Shown here: positions 25,383 through 32,757 of the stretch, piece by piece | Layout: each line of letters starts with the position of its first letter | Numbering within the stretch: position 1 is the first letter of the stretch | Assembly: GCA_949915905.1 (NCBI GenBank) | Contig: CATLEQ010000005.1 | Span: forward strand, 1 to 39,639 | Origin: an uncultured Lachnospiraceae bacterium | GTDB taxonomy: Bacteria > Bacillota > Clostridia > Lachnospirales > Lachnospiraceae | Length of the DNA: 39,639 nucleotides | Direction of reading: 5' to 3' | The notes under the pieces: generated by a model | What the model was told of the DNA's origin: nothing | The model's input: the letters and a program-made list of their open reading frames with translations, nothing else | Databases searched by the model: none | Translations under genes and position numbers: made by a program

Positions 25383-25402
25383 AGAATTTCGTTTGCAAAA
25401 CT
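25383..25402 (-). terminator. weak hairpin after fba
   Basis: GAGTTTTG and CGAAATTC pair imperfectly around CAAA directly after the fba stop region, with only TTTG following. A weak terminator at best. Confidence 0.35.
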
Positions 25403-25403
25403 C

Positions 25404-26267
25404 TCACGCCTTGCCAACGGAACCAAATAATTCCATCTTGGTCTTGACGGTTTCCTTGATTGCCTCGTAACCCGGCTTCAAAAGCTTTCTCGGGTCATAT
25501 CCTTTTCCTTCATTGTCCTTGCCGGCCTCGATATATTCACGGGTAGCCGCCGCAAAGGAAAGCTGGCACTCCGTATTTACATTAATCTTGGCAACACCAA
25601 GGTCAATCGCCTTCTTGATCATGTCATCCGGAATACCCGTGCCGCCATGCAAAACGAGCGGCATGTCGCCGGTCAGCTGCTGGATGGCATCCAGCGTCTC
25701 GAAGCTTAATCCTTCCCAGTTGGCCGGATATTTTCCGTGAATGTTACCGATACCTGCCGCCAGGAAATCAATGCCAAGGTCCGCAATCATCTTGCACTCC
25801 TGCGGATCCGCGCACTCGCCCTTGCCAATCACGCCGTCTTCCTCGCCGCCGATGGCACCAACCTCTGCCTCAAGAGACATGTTGTTCTCTGCCACGATCT
25901 TTACCAATTCTTTCGTCTTGGCCACGTTCTCCTCGATCGGATAATGGGAACCGTCGAACATGATGGATGAAAATCCCGCCTCTACGCACTTCAAGCAGCC
26001 GTCATACGTGCCGTGGTCAAGGTGAAGGGCCACCGGAACCGTGATGTTTAACTCCTCCAGCATGCCGTTTACCATGCCGACTACCGTCTTATAACCCGTC
26101 ATATACTTTCCCGCGCCCTCGGAAACTCCAAGGATAACCGGAGAATTGCACTCCTGGGCGGTCGTCAAAATGGCCTTCGTCCACTCAAGGTTGTTGATAT
26201 TGAACTGTCCTACCGCATAATGTCCGGCTGTTGCTTTTTGAAGCATTTCTTTTGCTGATACTAACAT
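25404..26267 (-). CDS. fba: class II fructose-1,6-bisphosphate aldolase
   Basis: The start is Met-Leu-Val-Ser-Ala at 26267, 8 nt after GGAGG. The 287-residue protein is a complete class II (zinc) aldolase that splits fructose-1,6-bisphosphate to dihydroxyacetone phosphate and glyceraldehyde-3-phosphate in glycolysis, and works in reverse in gluconeogenesis. Signatures are 'AVGQFNINNLEW' at about 17-28, the zinc ligand segment 'ALHLDHGTYDGC' near 80, 'IMFDGSHYPIEEN', 'EAEVGAIGGEEDG', and 'LVLHGGTGIPDDMI' near 205, with 'KINVNTECQ' for phosphate binding. It has a near-consensus promoter and appears monocistronic. Confidence 0.95.
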   Translation of the reverse strand: MLVSAKEMLQKATAGHYAVGQFNINNLEWTKAILTTAQECNSPVILGVSEGAGKYMTGYKTVVGMVNGMLEELNITVPVALHLDHGTYDGCLKCVEAGFSSIMFDGSHYPIEENVAKTKELVKIVAENNMSLEAEVGAIGGEEDGVIGKGECADPQECKMIADLGIDFLAAGIGNIHGKYPANWEGLSFETLDAIQQLTGDMPLVLHGGTGIPDDMIKKAIDLGVAKINVNTECQLSFAAATREYIEAGKDNEGKGYDPRKLLKPGYEAIKETVKTKMELFGSVGKA

Positions 26268-26330
26268 GTTATGTTCCTCCACTTCTATTTATCCGCTTCT
26301 TTTGTTTGCGGAAATTATCAATCTTGTTCC

Positions 26331-26359
26331 ATTATAGACCATTCCCGTTAAAAATACAA
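26331..26359 (-). promoter_or_regulatory. promoter of fba
   Basis: Minus-strand TTGTAT (26359-26354), 17 nt, then a perfect TATAAT (26336-26331). Predicted leader of about 55 nt. Confidence 0.75.
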
Positions 26360-26393
26360 CAAAAAGTTTGCTATAAAAGCTTTTATGATAATA

Positions 26394-27311
26394 TCATCTC
26401 ACCCGCAGCACCTGCCCCGAATAAATCAGGTTAGGGTTGCTCAAATTATTCAAACTCGCAATTGCCTGCCACGTTGTACCATATTCCGCGGCAATGCCCG
26501 ACAGCGTGTCGCCCCTCCTCACCGTATAATATACGGCTTGTGACGGTATGATTCCCAGCTTTCGGTTAACTAAATCCTGCACCTCGTCATAATTATATCC
26601 GGCCGCCGTCAGCCTTTCCTCACGCTCCTTCCCGTTCCCCCACTGCCCGGCAATGACCTCGTCGGCAATGACGCAAAGGTTCCTATTTGCCCTGGCATAT
26701 TTATCCCATGCCGCCGCGTCCATGTAAGCGACGTCCAAGTCCAGGTTCCCCTCCCAGCCGGGAAGCCTCCCCGTCGAGGTATACTGGTAAATCGCCGCCA
26801 TTTTCCACGCGCCGATCCCGCCAATCAGCGGCGCGTCCGGATTATACCCCATCGGGGTGTCGCCCGCATAATATCCCGCGTTCCACAAGCCATACTCCGC
26901 CGCGACGGGGTTCCAGTTATACTGGTGAATCGTCCGGTTGCTCATATATATGAGCGGGCGCACGCCGGTTTTTGTGTAAACCCGGTCAAGCCACGCCTTC
27001 GCCCACGGTACTCCCAGCCCCAGCTCCTGCTCCCAGTCCAGGGCAAGAATCGCGCGCCCCAGATAATATTGCGCCCGCGAAATGAAATAATCCGCCTCCG
27101 ATTCCGGCGAACCGGCATAGCCAACCTCCCTCGCATAATGGTACAGTCCGATTTTCTTGCGATTGGCCAAGGCATTTTCCACCGCCCTGGCATAATCCGG
27201 GTTCGTGTACCCGGTGCCGCCGGTCGCCTTTATAATCACAAATTCACAAGGCACCACGCCAAGGTCGATTCCGTTTTGCCAGCTGCTGACGTCAATTCCG
27301 TTCATGCTCAT
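26394..27311 (-). CDS. GH25 muramidase with CW_7-like and LysM domains
   Basis: The start is Met-Ser-Met-Asn-Gly at 27311, 9 nt after GGAG. The 305-residue protein has a GH25 lysozyme domain (3-195) with Asp7 in 'GIDVSSWQ' and the catalytic pair Asp92/Glu94 in 'ALDWEQ'. A Cpl-7-type (CW_7) wall-binding motif follows (about 215-255, '[34 protein letters not shown]'), and a C-terminal LysM (about 262-304). It cleaves the MurNAc-GlcNAc bond of peptidoglycan. There is no signal peptide, as in phage endolysins that leave through holins, yet no phage genes surround it. It may be a captured endolysin or be released by lysis. Confidence 0.92.
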   Translation of the reverse strand: MSMNGIDVSSWQNGIDLGVVPCEFVIIKATGGTGYTNPDYARAVENALANRKKIGLYHYAREVGYAGSPESEADYFISRAQYYLGRAILALDWEQELGLGVPWAKAWLDRVYTKTGVRPLIYMSNRTIHQYNWNPVAAEYGLWNAGYYAGDTPMGYNPDAPLIGGIGAWKMAAIYQYTSTGRLPGWEGNLDLDVAYMDAAAWDKYARANRNLCVIADEVIAGQWGNGKEREERLTAAGYNYDEVQDLVNRKLGIIPSQAVYYTVRRGDTLSGIAAEYGTTWQAIASLNNLSNPNLIYSGQVLRVR

Positions 27312-27346
27312 GTCTGTCTGCTCCAACTTCCTAATCGTCTCATTTT

Positions 27347-27376
27347 ATTTTATTCCAAAAGGCGGCATGCGTGCAA
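27347..27376 (-). promoter_or_regulatory. possible promoter of the GH25 gene
   Basis: Minus-strand TTGCAC (27376-27371), 18 nt, then TAAAAT (27352-27347). Confidence 0.45.
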
Positions 27377-27502
27377 ATGTTTATTCAGCATTTCCACATT
27401 TCCAAACTTATTATAAATTATCAAGTAGAGGAGATTTTTCCCCTACTCGTCGCGCCGGAACAGGCTGCGTAAGCAGCATATATCTTTCTGTCCCGTCATA
27501 CC

Positions 27503-27536
27503 AAAAAGACATCTTCTCAACAAATGAGAAGATGTC
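27503..27536 (-). terminator. Rho-independent terminator of tRNA-Glu
   Basis: GACATCTTCTC (27508-27518) pairs with GAGAAGATGTC (27526-27536) around a 7-nt loop, followed on the minus strand by CTTTTTGG. It lies 6 nt past the tRNA. Confidence 0.88.
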
Positions 27537-27541
27537 CCGGA

Positions 27542-27613
27542 TGACTCCCAGGGGAATCGAACCCCTGATTCCAGCGTGAGAGGCTAGCGTCTTAACCGCT
27601 TGACCAGGGAGCC
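27542..27613 (-). tRNA. tRNA-Glu, anticodon CTC
   Basis: The 72-nt minus-strand sequence folds as a tRNA: acceptor GGCTCCC with GGGAGTC, D arm, anticodon stem CTAGC/GCTGG with loop CTCTCAC (anticodon CTC, reads GAG), and a T arm with GGTTCGATTCC. Discriminator base A. The 3' CCA is not encoded. It has its own promoter and terminator. Confidence 0.93.
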
Positions 27614-27657
27614 ATATTTACTTGTCACTTACGAACCATTTCCCGCAAGCAAGGTTT

Positions 27658-27686
27658 ACTATAACACATAACGTTCCATAATGCAA
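27658..27686 (-). promoter_or_regulatory. promoter of tRNA-Glu
   Basis: Minus-strand TTGCAT (27686-27681), 17 nt, then TATAGT (27663-27658), about 38 nt before the mature tRNA 5' end. Confidence 0.75.
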
Positions 27687-27718
27687 GCATTTTTTTCTGT
27701 TTTTCGATTTTTTTCAAC

Positions 27719-27748
27719 GCGTCCCCTCATTCCAGCATGAGGGAACGC
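27719..27748. terminator. hairpin after the redox fusion gene
   Basis: GCGTCCCCTCAT (27719-27730) pairs with ATGAGGGAACGC (27737-27748), 12 bp with one wobble. It lies 35 nt past the stop. No T-run follows on the minus strand; on the plus strand it is preceded by a T-rich run. Confidence 0.45.
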
Positions 27749-27783
27749 ATTCTATATTCCATTATTTTGTCATCCCGCAATCA

Positions 27784-30753
27784 TCAGCACGTCGCCCCGC
27801 CGACCACGGTCTTCTTCAAAATCTCGCCCTTGTCAATTTTGCTATTCAGCAGCTTATCCTGCGCATACTCAAACCCGAGCCGGGCTATCGTGTCCGCGAA
27901 GCGTTCACCTGACTTGCCCTCGTCACGGAAGAAAAGAATTGCACGCTCCACAAGCTCGATTACTTCCTCCTCCGAGGTAAATACCTTGTCAAGCGGACGG
28001 CCTTCTGCCGTCTTCTTTCCCCATCTTCCGCCAATGTATACCTTGTAGCCCACGGCCGACTCACCTACCGCGCCAAACGGGCATTTCCCGATACAGCGTC
28101 CGCAATGGTTACAGCTTCCCTCCGGTATCTCGATCTTCCCGTCCGCCAAACGTGCGACATGAATCGGGCAGGCGTTTTCCACCTGGCAGACCTTGCAGCC
28201 CCGGCATCTTGACAAATCAATCTCCGGCACGCGCTGGCCAATCACACCCAGGTCGTTGAGATCCGGCTTCACGCAGTTGTTCGGACAGCCGCCCACGGCG
28301 ATTTTGAATTTATGCGGCAATGCCACGTCATGATATCCCTTATAATATAAATCATGCAATTTTTCCGACAGAGAGAACGTGTCAATCAATCCGTACTGGC
28401 AGGTCGTTCCCTTACAAGACACCACCGGGCGCACCTTCGAGCCGGTACCGCCGGTCTCAAGCCCCGCCTCACCGAGGAATTCCCGGATTGCGTCAATCTT
28501 GTCATATGGCACTCCCTGAATCTCCAATGTAAGCCTCGTGGTCATCGTGACTTCCCCGGATCCAAACCGCTCCGCCGCCTCGGCAATCTTTTTCTGCTCT
28601 TCCGCCGTCACCTTGCCATTCCTGGTAATGACACGCACGTTGAACACGTCGTCATACCGCTTATCCTGCAGGCAGCCAAGCCCCTTCACACGTTTGATTT
28701 CCTCAGCGGAAAGCTTTCCGCCGTCGCGGGGAACCTTCACCTCGTTAAAGAACGCCCCGCCTTCCAACACAAGCGTGTTCGTATATCCCAAAGCTTTCAG
28801 GCGATTGTGTAAAAAGTACCCTCTTTTGCCTTTCGCGCACACGAGAAGGAGCTTTGCATCCTTCTTAAGACCCTCCAACGGCTCTTTCACCGTGGAAAGG
28901 TCAATCCACCTTGCATTCGGCAACGCCGGTGCCGGTTGCACGTCAAGCACCGTGTAACCCTTCGCCGCCCCTTTTGCATATTCCGCCGGACTCATGCTTT
29001 CCATAACGCCGTCCAGTTTATTTTCCAATATGTAACATGCCGTCACGAATGGATGGATCGCCGTGGAAAATGGCGGCGCATAGGCAAAATCCATCGTGTC
29101 AAAGTCATCCAGCCTCATCCCCTGGGAAATTCCCGTCACGGCGATGTCAACCATCTTATCCACCGCGCCCGCTCCCAACACCTGGATGCCGAGAAGCTTC
29201 CTGCTCTCCCTCTCCGCCGTCAGTTTCACGACGAATGTAGATGCTCCAGGATAATAATGCGCCTTGTCATCTAACACGCAGACGGCCGACACCGCGTCAT
29301 ATCCCGCCGCTTTCGCCTGTGTCTCGGTAAGTCCCGTCCTTCCGCCGTTTAACGTGGGCAAAATACGTACGACTCCCGTCCCGAGACAACCGCCATACCC
29401 ATTGCCCTGCCCATGTATGCCTTTCGCCAAAGCCCTTGCCGCCAGATTGGCGGTCGAACCCATCGCGGACCATTGCGGTGCCTTTGTGACCGCATTTTTC
29501 ACCATCGCACAATCGCCTGCCGCGTAAATGTCCAAGACATTTGTCCGAAGCTCCTCGTCCACCACGATGGCACCTTTCACCATCTCGATTCCCGAATCCG
29601 CCAAGAACTCCGTGCATGGCCGCACGCCGATTGCCATGATGACCACGTCCGCCGCAAGACTGCCTTTGTCGGTCTCCACGCTCTCCACATGCGAACTTCC
29701 CGCAATTCCCGTCACGCTGGTGGACGTGAGCACGCGCATCCCAGCCGCCTTGATTTGCCGCTTCGCATAGTACGCCATCTCCTCGTCAAATGCATTCGGC
29801 ATGATTTGCCCCATCGCGTCAATCACCGTCACTTCAAGCCCTTGCGCCTTCAAATTTTCCGCGACCTCAAGACCGATAAAGCCCGCCCCGCAGACGACCG
29901 CCTTGCGGCAATTTCCTTTTTCTATATAGTCGCGAACCGCCACGGCATCGTCCGGCGTACGCACGCAGAACACGCCGGACAAATCCGTCCCTTCGATTGG
30001 CGGCACGAACGGTACGGCTCCCGTCGCGATAATCAATTTGTCATACCTTTCCAAAAATGTTTCGCCGGACGACGTTTTAAACGTCACCCGTTTATTCGCA
30101 CTGTCGACCTTGATTGCCTCACAGCCCGTCGTCACTCTGACCCCCGTAAGATTCGCATATTTTTCCGGCGAATTCACGATCAATTCCTCACGCGTTTCAA
30201 TCTCCCCGCCAATGTAATACGGCAGTCCGCACCCGGCGTAAGAAATATCCTCGCTTTTGGTGAACACCTTCACCTTTGCACTTCTGTCGCACCGCTTTAA
30301 TTTTGCCGCCGCCTTCGTCCCCGCCGCGACACCGCCCAAAATCACATACTTCATCCGATTGCTCTTTCTTCTTGTTTCCGTGGGCGGCGAAAGTTGCGCC
30401 ACTCCATCCAGCACGGCCAGCACCCGCTCCCGTTCCAATGGCTTATAAATAAAGCCCTTCGTCCCGACAACTTTCGCCTCCTCAATCGTATCGTCATAAG
30501 CCAAAGAAGAAACCATGATAATTTTCGCCTCGGGATGTGCCTCCAAAATCTCCCGTGCGGCTTCCAACCCGTCCATGCCCGGCATGACAATGTCCATGGT
30601 CACCAAATCCGGCAAAATCTCTTCATACTTCTCGACGGCCTCAACCCCGCTCCGGCAAAAAGCCGCGATCTCATAATCCGTATCCTCCAAAAATTCCTGC
30701 ATCTGCAATTGAATCGCCCGCAAATCATCTACCACCATGACTCGCTTTCCCAT
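27784..30753 (-). CDS. receiver domain fused to CoA-disulfide reductase, rhodanese and sulfite-reductase-like Fe-S domains
   Basis: The start is Met-Gly-Lys-Arg at 30753, 9 nt after AAAGGAG; length 989 residues. Residues 1-120 are a CheY-like receiver with Asp9-Asp10, Asp54 in 'MDIVMPGMDG' and Lys104. After a short polar linker, residue 134 begins a CoA-disulfide reductase-type FAD/NAD(P)H domain: 'GGVAAGTKAAAKL', single active Cys175 in 'YAGCGLPYYIGG', to about 570. A rhodanese-like domain follows (about 575-660, 'VCAKGKRGY'). The rest is a sulfite/nitrite-reductase-like part ('SCKGTTCQYG' and 'GGCPNNC' as cluster/siroheme Cys) plus two ferredoxin 4Fe-4S motifs. It probably reduces sulfur or disulfide species in the cytosol. 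It sits 21 nt after fapA. Fusion of REC to this enzyme is unusual. Confidence 0.88.
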   Translation of the reverse strand: MGKRVMVVDDLRAIQLQMQEFLEDTDYEIAAFCRSGVEAVEKYEEILPDLVTMDIVMPGMDGLEAAREILEAHPEAKIIMVSSLAYDDTIEEAKVVGTKGFIYKPLERERVLAVLDGVAQLSPPTETRRKSNRMKYVILGGVAAGTKAAAKLKRCDRSAKVKVFTKSEDISYAGCGLPYYIGGEIETREELIVNSPEKYANLTGVRVTTGCEAIKVDSANKRVTFKTSSGETFLERYDKLIIATGAVPFVPPIEGTDLSGVFCVRTPDDAVAVRDYIEKGNCRKAVVCGAGFIGLEVAENLKAQGLEVTVIDAMGQIMPNAFDEEMAYYAKRQIKAAGMRVLTSTSVTGIAGSSHVESVETDKGSLAADVVIMAIGVRPCTEFLADSGIEMVKGAIVVDEELRTNVLDIYAAGDCAMVKNAVTKAPQWSAMGSTANLAARALAKGIHGQGNGYGGCLGTGVVRILPTLNGGRTGLTETQAKAAGYDAVSAVCVLDDKAHYYPGASTFVVKLTAERESRKLLGIQVLGAGAVDKMVDIAVTGISQGMRLDDFDTMDFAYAPPFSTAIHPFVTACYILENKLDGVMESMSPAEYAKGAAKGYTVLDVQPAPALPNARWIDLSTVKEPLEGLKKDAKLLLVCAKGKRGYFLHNRLKALGYTNTLVLEGGAFFNEVKVPRDGGKLSAEEIKRVKGLGCLQDKRYDDVFNVRVITRNGKVTAEEQKKIAEAAERFGSGEVTMTTRLTLEIQGVPYDKIDAIREFLGEAGLETGGTGSKVRPVVSCKGTTCQYGLIDTFSLSEKLHDLYYKGYHDVALPHKFKIAVGGCPNNCVKPDLNDLGVIGQRVPEIDLSRCRGCKVCQVENACPIHVARLADGKIEIPEGSCNHCGRCIGKCPFGAVGESAVGYKVYIGGRWGKKTAEGRPLDKVFTSEEEVIELVERAILFFRDEGKSGERFADTIARLGFEYAQDKLLNSKIDKGEILKKTVVGGATC

Positions 30754-30774
30754 TGCTATCATCTCCTTTACGTG

Positions 30775-32382
30775 TCACAATAAACGTATCTCGCCCTTTA
30801 ACCACACCGCCGTACACGGCTCGACTTCGTACTTCAGCAAATGACGGGCACTGCCGATGATGATTTCCGTCCCCGCATAAGCCGTCACGCATGTCAGCCT
30901 CTGGCCCTTATGCTCTCTGTCGCTCTCCTCGCTCTTGCGAATTTCATTTTCAAACTGCTCAAGACGCTTTTTGTCCACCGAGAGCTTCATCCGCGTCATC
31001 GGCAGGTTTTTGCGCTTTTCGGGACTGTCCGGCTGTTTCTCCAACCTTTCAAGCTCCCTCTCCATTTCTTCAATTCCGCGCCGCAGGCTCTCGCACTCGA
31101 ACTCGTCGCTCGGCCTTCCGCCCAAGGACACCGTCGTCACGCCCTCGGCCCTGGATCCCACGACGTTCGCCCGAACCTCCCGACCCGCACGGATTTTGCC
31201 GCCGATGACGATGCCGCGCCCGGAACATGCATTTACCGCCCCGTCACAATATGCATTACAATTCACGATATAATCCGTCAGCAGGTTTTCTCTCGCGCAG
31301 AGGACACTGTTTTCAATATACCTCGCGTAAATGCTGCGTCCCGTACGAATCACGGCCTGATTATCACCCTTGATTCCTTTCACCACGACCAGGTCACCCC
31401 CGGCTTCAATCACGCAGCCCTCCACGACACCGTCCACGGTAATGTTCCCCGATGCCTTGACTTCGAAACCGCCGCGAATGTCGCCGCGGATATGCACGTC
31501 TCCCAGGAAATTGATGTTTCCGGTGGAATAATCCACGTTCTCACCGATTTCCAATGCCGTCTTGATTTCAAAACTATGCCCGTTAAATTCGATACGGCCG
31601 GTCTTGGCCGCTTTCAGCGTCGTTCCATCCTCGGACAGTTCGGTATTCCGTCCCTTAGGCACCGTTGCTTTCTTTCCCGCCTTAGGTGGAAGCTCCCTGC
31701 CCGCCACCGTGGTGCCGGGTACCCCGGGAACCGGCTCGATAATCTCGCAAATCACATCCCCCTCTTCTATATTGCGGACATTGTTCAGCTGCATATAATC
31801 AATCTGCCCGCTCTCATTCATGGCGAGCTCTTTACGTCCGATACGGGGAATCTTATCCACGACATAACCGTCTTTCCCATTCTCCGGAAGTTTCCCTTCC
31901 GCCACCAGATACAGCCGAAAATACCGTTCCTCATTCTGAGGCAAGCTGTCAAGCAGCGTCTCGTCCACGCCAAATTTCACACCGTTCTCACTCAAGGCCG
32001 CTTCCAGCATGCCACGCTCTAATTCCTTGCCGCCGCCTGCCGGAGGATACACAATCACCCATACCGTCATCTGGTCTTGCGTAAGGAACGTCACCACCTG
32101 GGCATCCAATCGGGGAACCACCTCGATTTGCTTCTCCCGCAGTTCCTCGTCTGCTTGAGCCTCCTCGTCCGCTTGAATCTTCCGCGGCTCCTCATCCGTT
32201 TGCGCCTCTTGCCCGTCCTCCATCGTGTCTGTCTCTGCAACCGTCTCCCACCTGGGCTTTGCCTTTGCAAGACGTGCCTCCGCAGTAGTGTCAACCTTCT
32301 GTCCCAAACGAATCAGTTCAAATTCCAGCTTTTCTTCCGCCAATAACTCCGGCTGCTTCAACGCCCCCGCCAGACGTATCAC
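30775..32382 (-). CDS. FapA/DUF342 polymer-forming-type protein, main reading frame after an amber codon
   Basis: This 535-codon frame (first possible start GTG at 32382) contains the FapA/DUF342 core. An N-terminal part has a Glu-rich insert (about 60-90), followed by the beta-helix region with 'ALEIGENVDYSTGNINFLGDVHIRGDI' and 'GNITVDGVVEGCVIEAGGDLVVVKGI'. A coiled-coil ('EEMERELERLEK') and a C-terminal beta domain complete it. Family members are linked to flagellar assembly, polar localisation or chemotaxis-like control, mostly by association. The frame continues upstream without shift for 26 more codons to a TAG at 32463-32461, beyond which lies the true 5' end. Whether this part is made depends on internal initiation or read-through. 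Confidence 0.82.
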   Translation of the reverse strand: MIRLAGALKQPELLAEEKLEFELIRLGQKVDTTAEARLAKAKPRWETVAETDTMEDGQEAQTDEEPRKIQADEEAQADEELREKQIEVVPRLDAQVVTFLTQDQMTVWVIVYPPAGGGKELERGMLEAALSENGVKFGVDETLLDSLPQNEERYFRLYLVAEGKLPENGKDGYVVDKIPRIGRKELAMNESGQIDYMQLNNVRNIEEGDVICEIIEPVPGVPGTTVAGRELPPKAGKKATVPKGRNTELSEDGTTLKAAKTGRIEFNGHSFEIKTALEIGENVDYSTGNINFLGDVHIRGDIRGGFEVKASGNITVDGVVEGCVIEAGGDLVVVKGIKGDNQAVIRTGRSIYARYIENSVLCARENLLTDYIVNCNAYCDGAVNACSGRGIVIGGKIRAGREVRANVVGSRAEGVTTVSLGGRPSDEFECESLRRGIEEMERELERLEKQPDSPEKRKNLPMTRMKLSVDKKRLEQFENEIRKSEESDREHKGQRLTCVTAYAGTEIIIGSARHLLKYEVEPCTAVWLKGEIRLL

Positions 32383-32460
32383 GGGTCTTGCCGCGGATTC
32401 CGCTCCTCCTTTCTGCCCTAGCCATAACTCCCACAGTTGGTTCAGGGCATGTTCCGGAGC

Positions 32461-32616
32461 CTATTCCATCTGTGTCGGGTCAGTCTCGGTCACCGGCAGT
32501 GCCCCCCCCTCTTCCTGGCCTTCTGCTGCCTGTGCCTCCAAGTTTTGCTCCTCTTCCTTGTTTTCCTCGGTTTTTGAGCCGAACAACCGGGAAAATATGG
32601 AATCCTTCAAACCCAT
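32461..32616 (-). pseudogene. 5' end of fapA, cut off by an in-frame amber codon
   Basis: From an ATG at 32616 with AGGAGG 9 nt upstream, 51 codons (Met-Gly-Leu-Lys-Asp-Ser-Ile-Phe then an acidic Gln/Glu-rich stretch) run to a TAG at 32463-32461. The next codons are in the same frame as the 535-codon FapA frame, so one base change splits a gene of about 612 residues. The segment also holds an eight-G run (minus strand), but shifting frame there gives immediate stops, so it does not rescue the gene. Confidence 0.8.
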
Positions 32617-32686
32617 TCTTTTTCACCTCCTAAAGCCCGCACACGAGCTTCTCATAAGAAATAATGCGTATAGTTTTTCTAACTAC

Positions 32687-32716
32687 ATCTTATCAATTCC
32701 ATACACGCCTTGTCAA
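32687..32716 (-). promoter_or_regulatory. promoter of the fapA-redox operon
   Basis: Minus-strand perfect TTGACA (32716-32711), 18 nt, then TAAGAT (32692-32687), about 65 nt before the fapA ATG. Confidence 0.68.
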
Positions 32717-32757
32717 GTGACGATTGGCCAAAGTCCAAATAATGACCGCGCGTACCA

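Noticed and set aside
26394-27613. Prophage region around the GH25 gene
   Set aside because: No integrase, holin, capsid, tail or repressor gene is present nearby.
32461-32463. Pyrrolysine at the fapA TAG
   Set aside because: No pyl genes or suppressor tRNA are in the window, and FapA is not a pyrrolysine protein; a plain nonsense change is simpler.
32461-32616. Phase variation of fapA by the eight-G run
   Set aside because: Adding or removing one G leads to a stop within a few codons, and the amber codon stays in the normal frame, so slippage would not switch the gene on.
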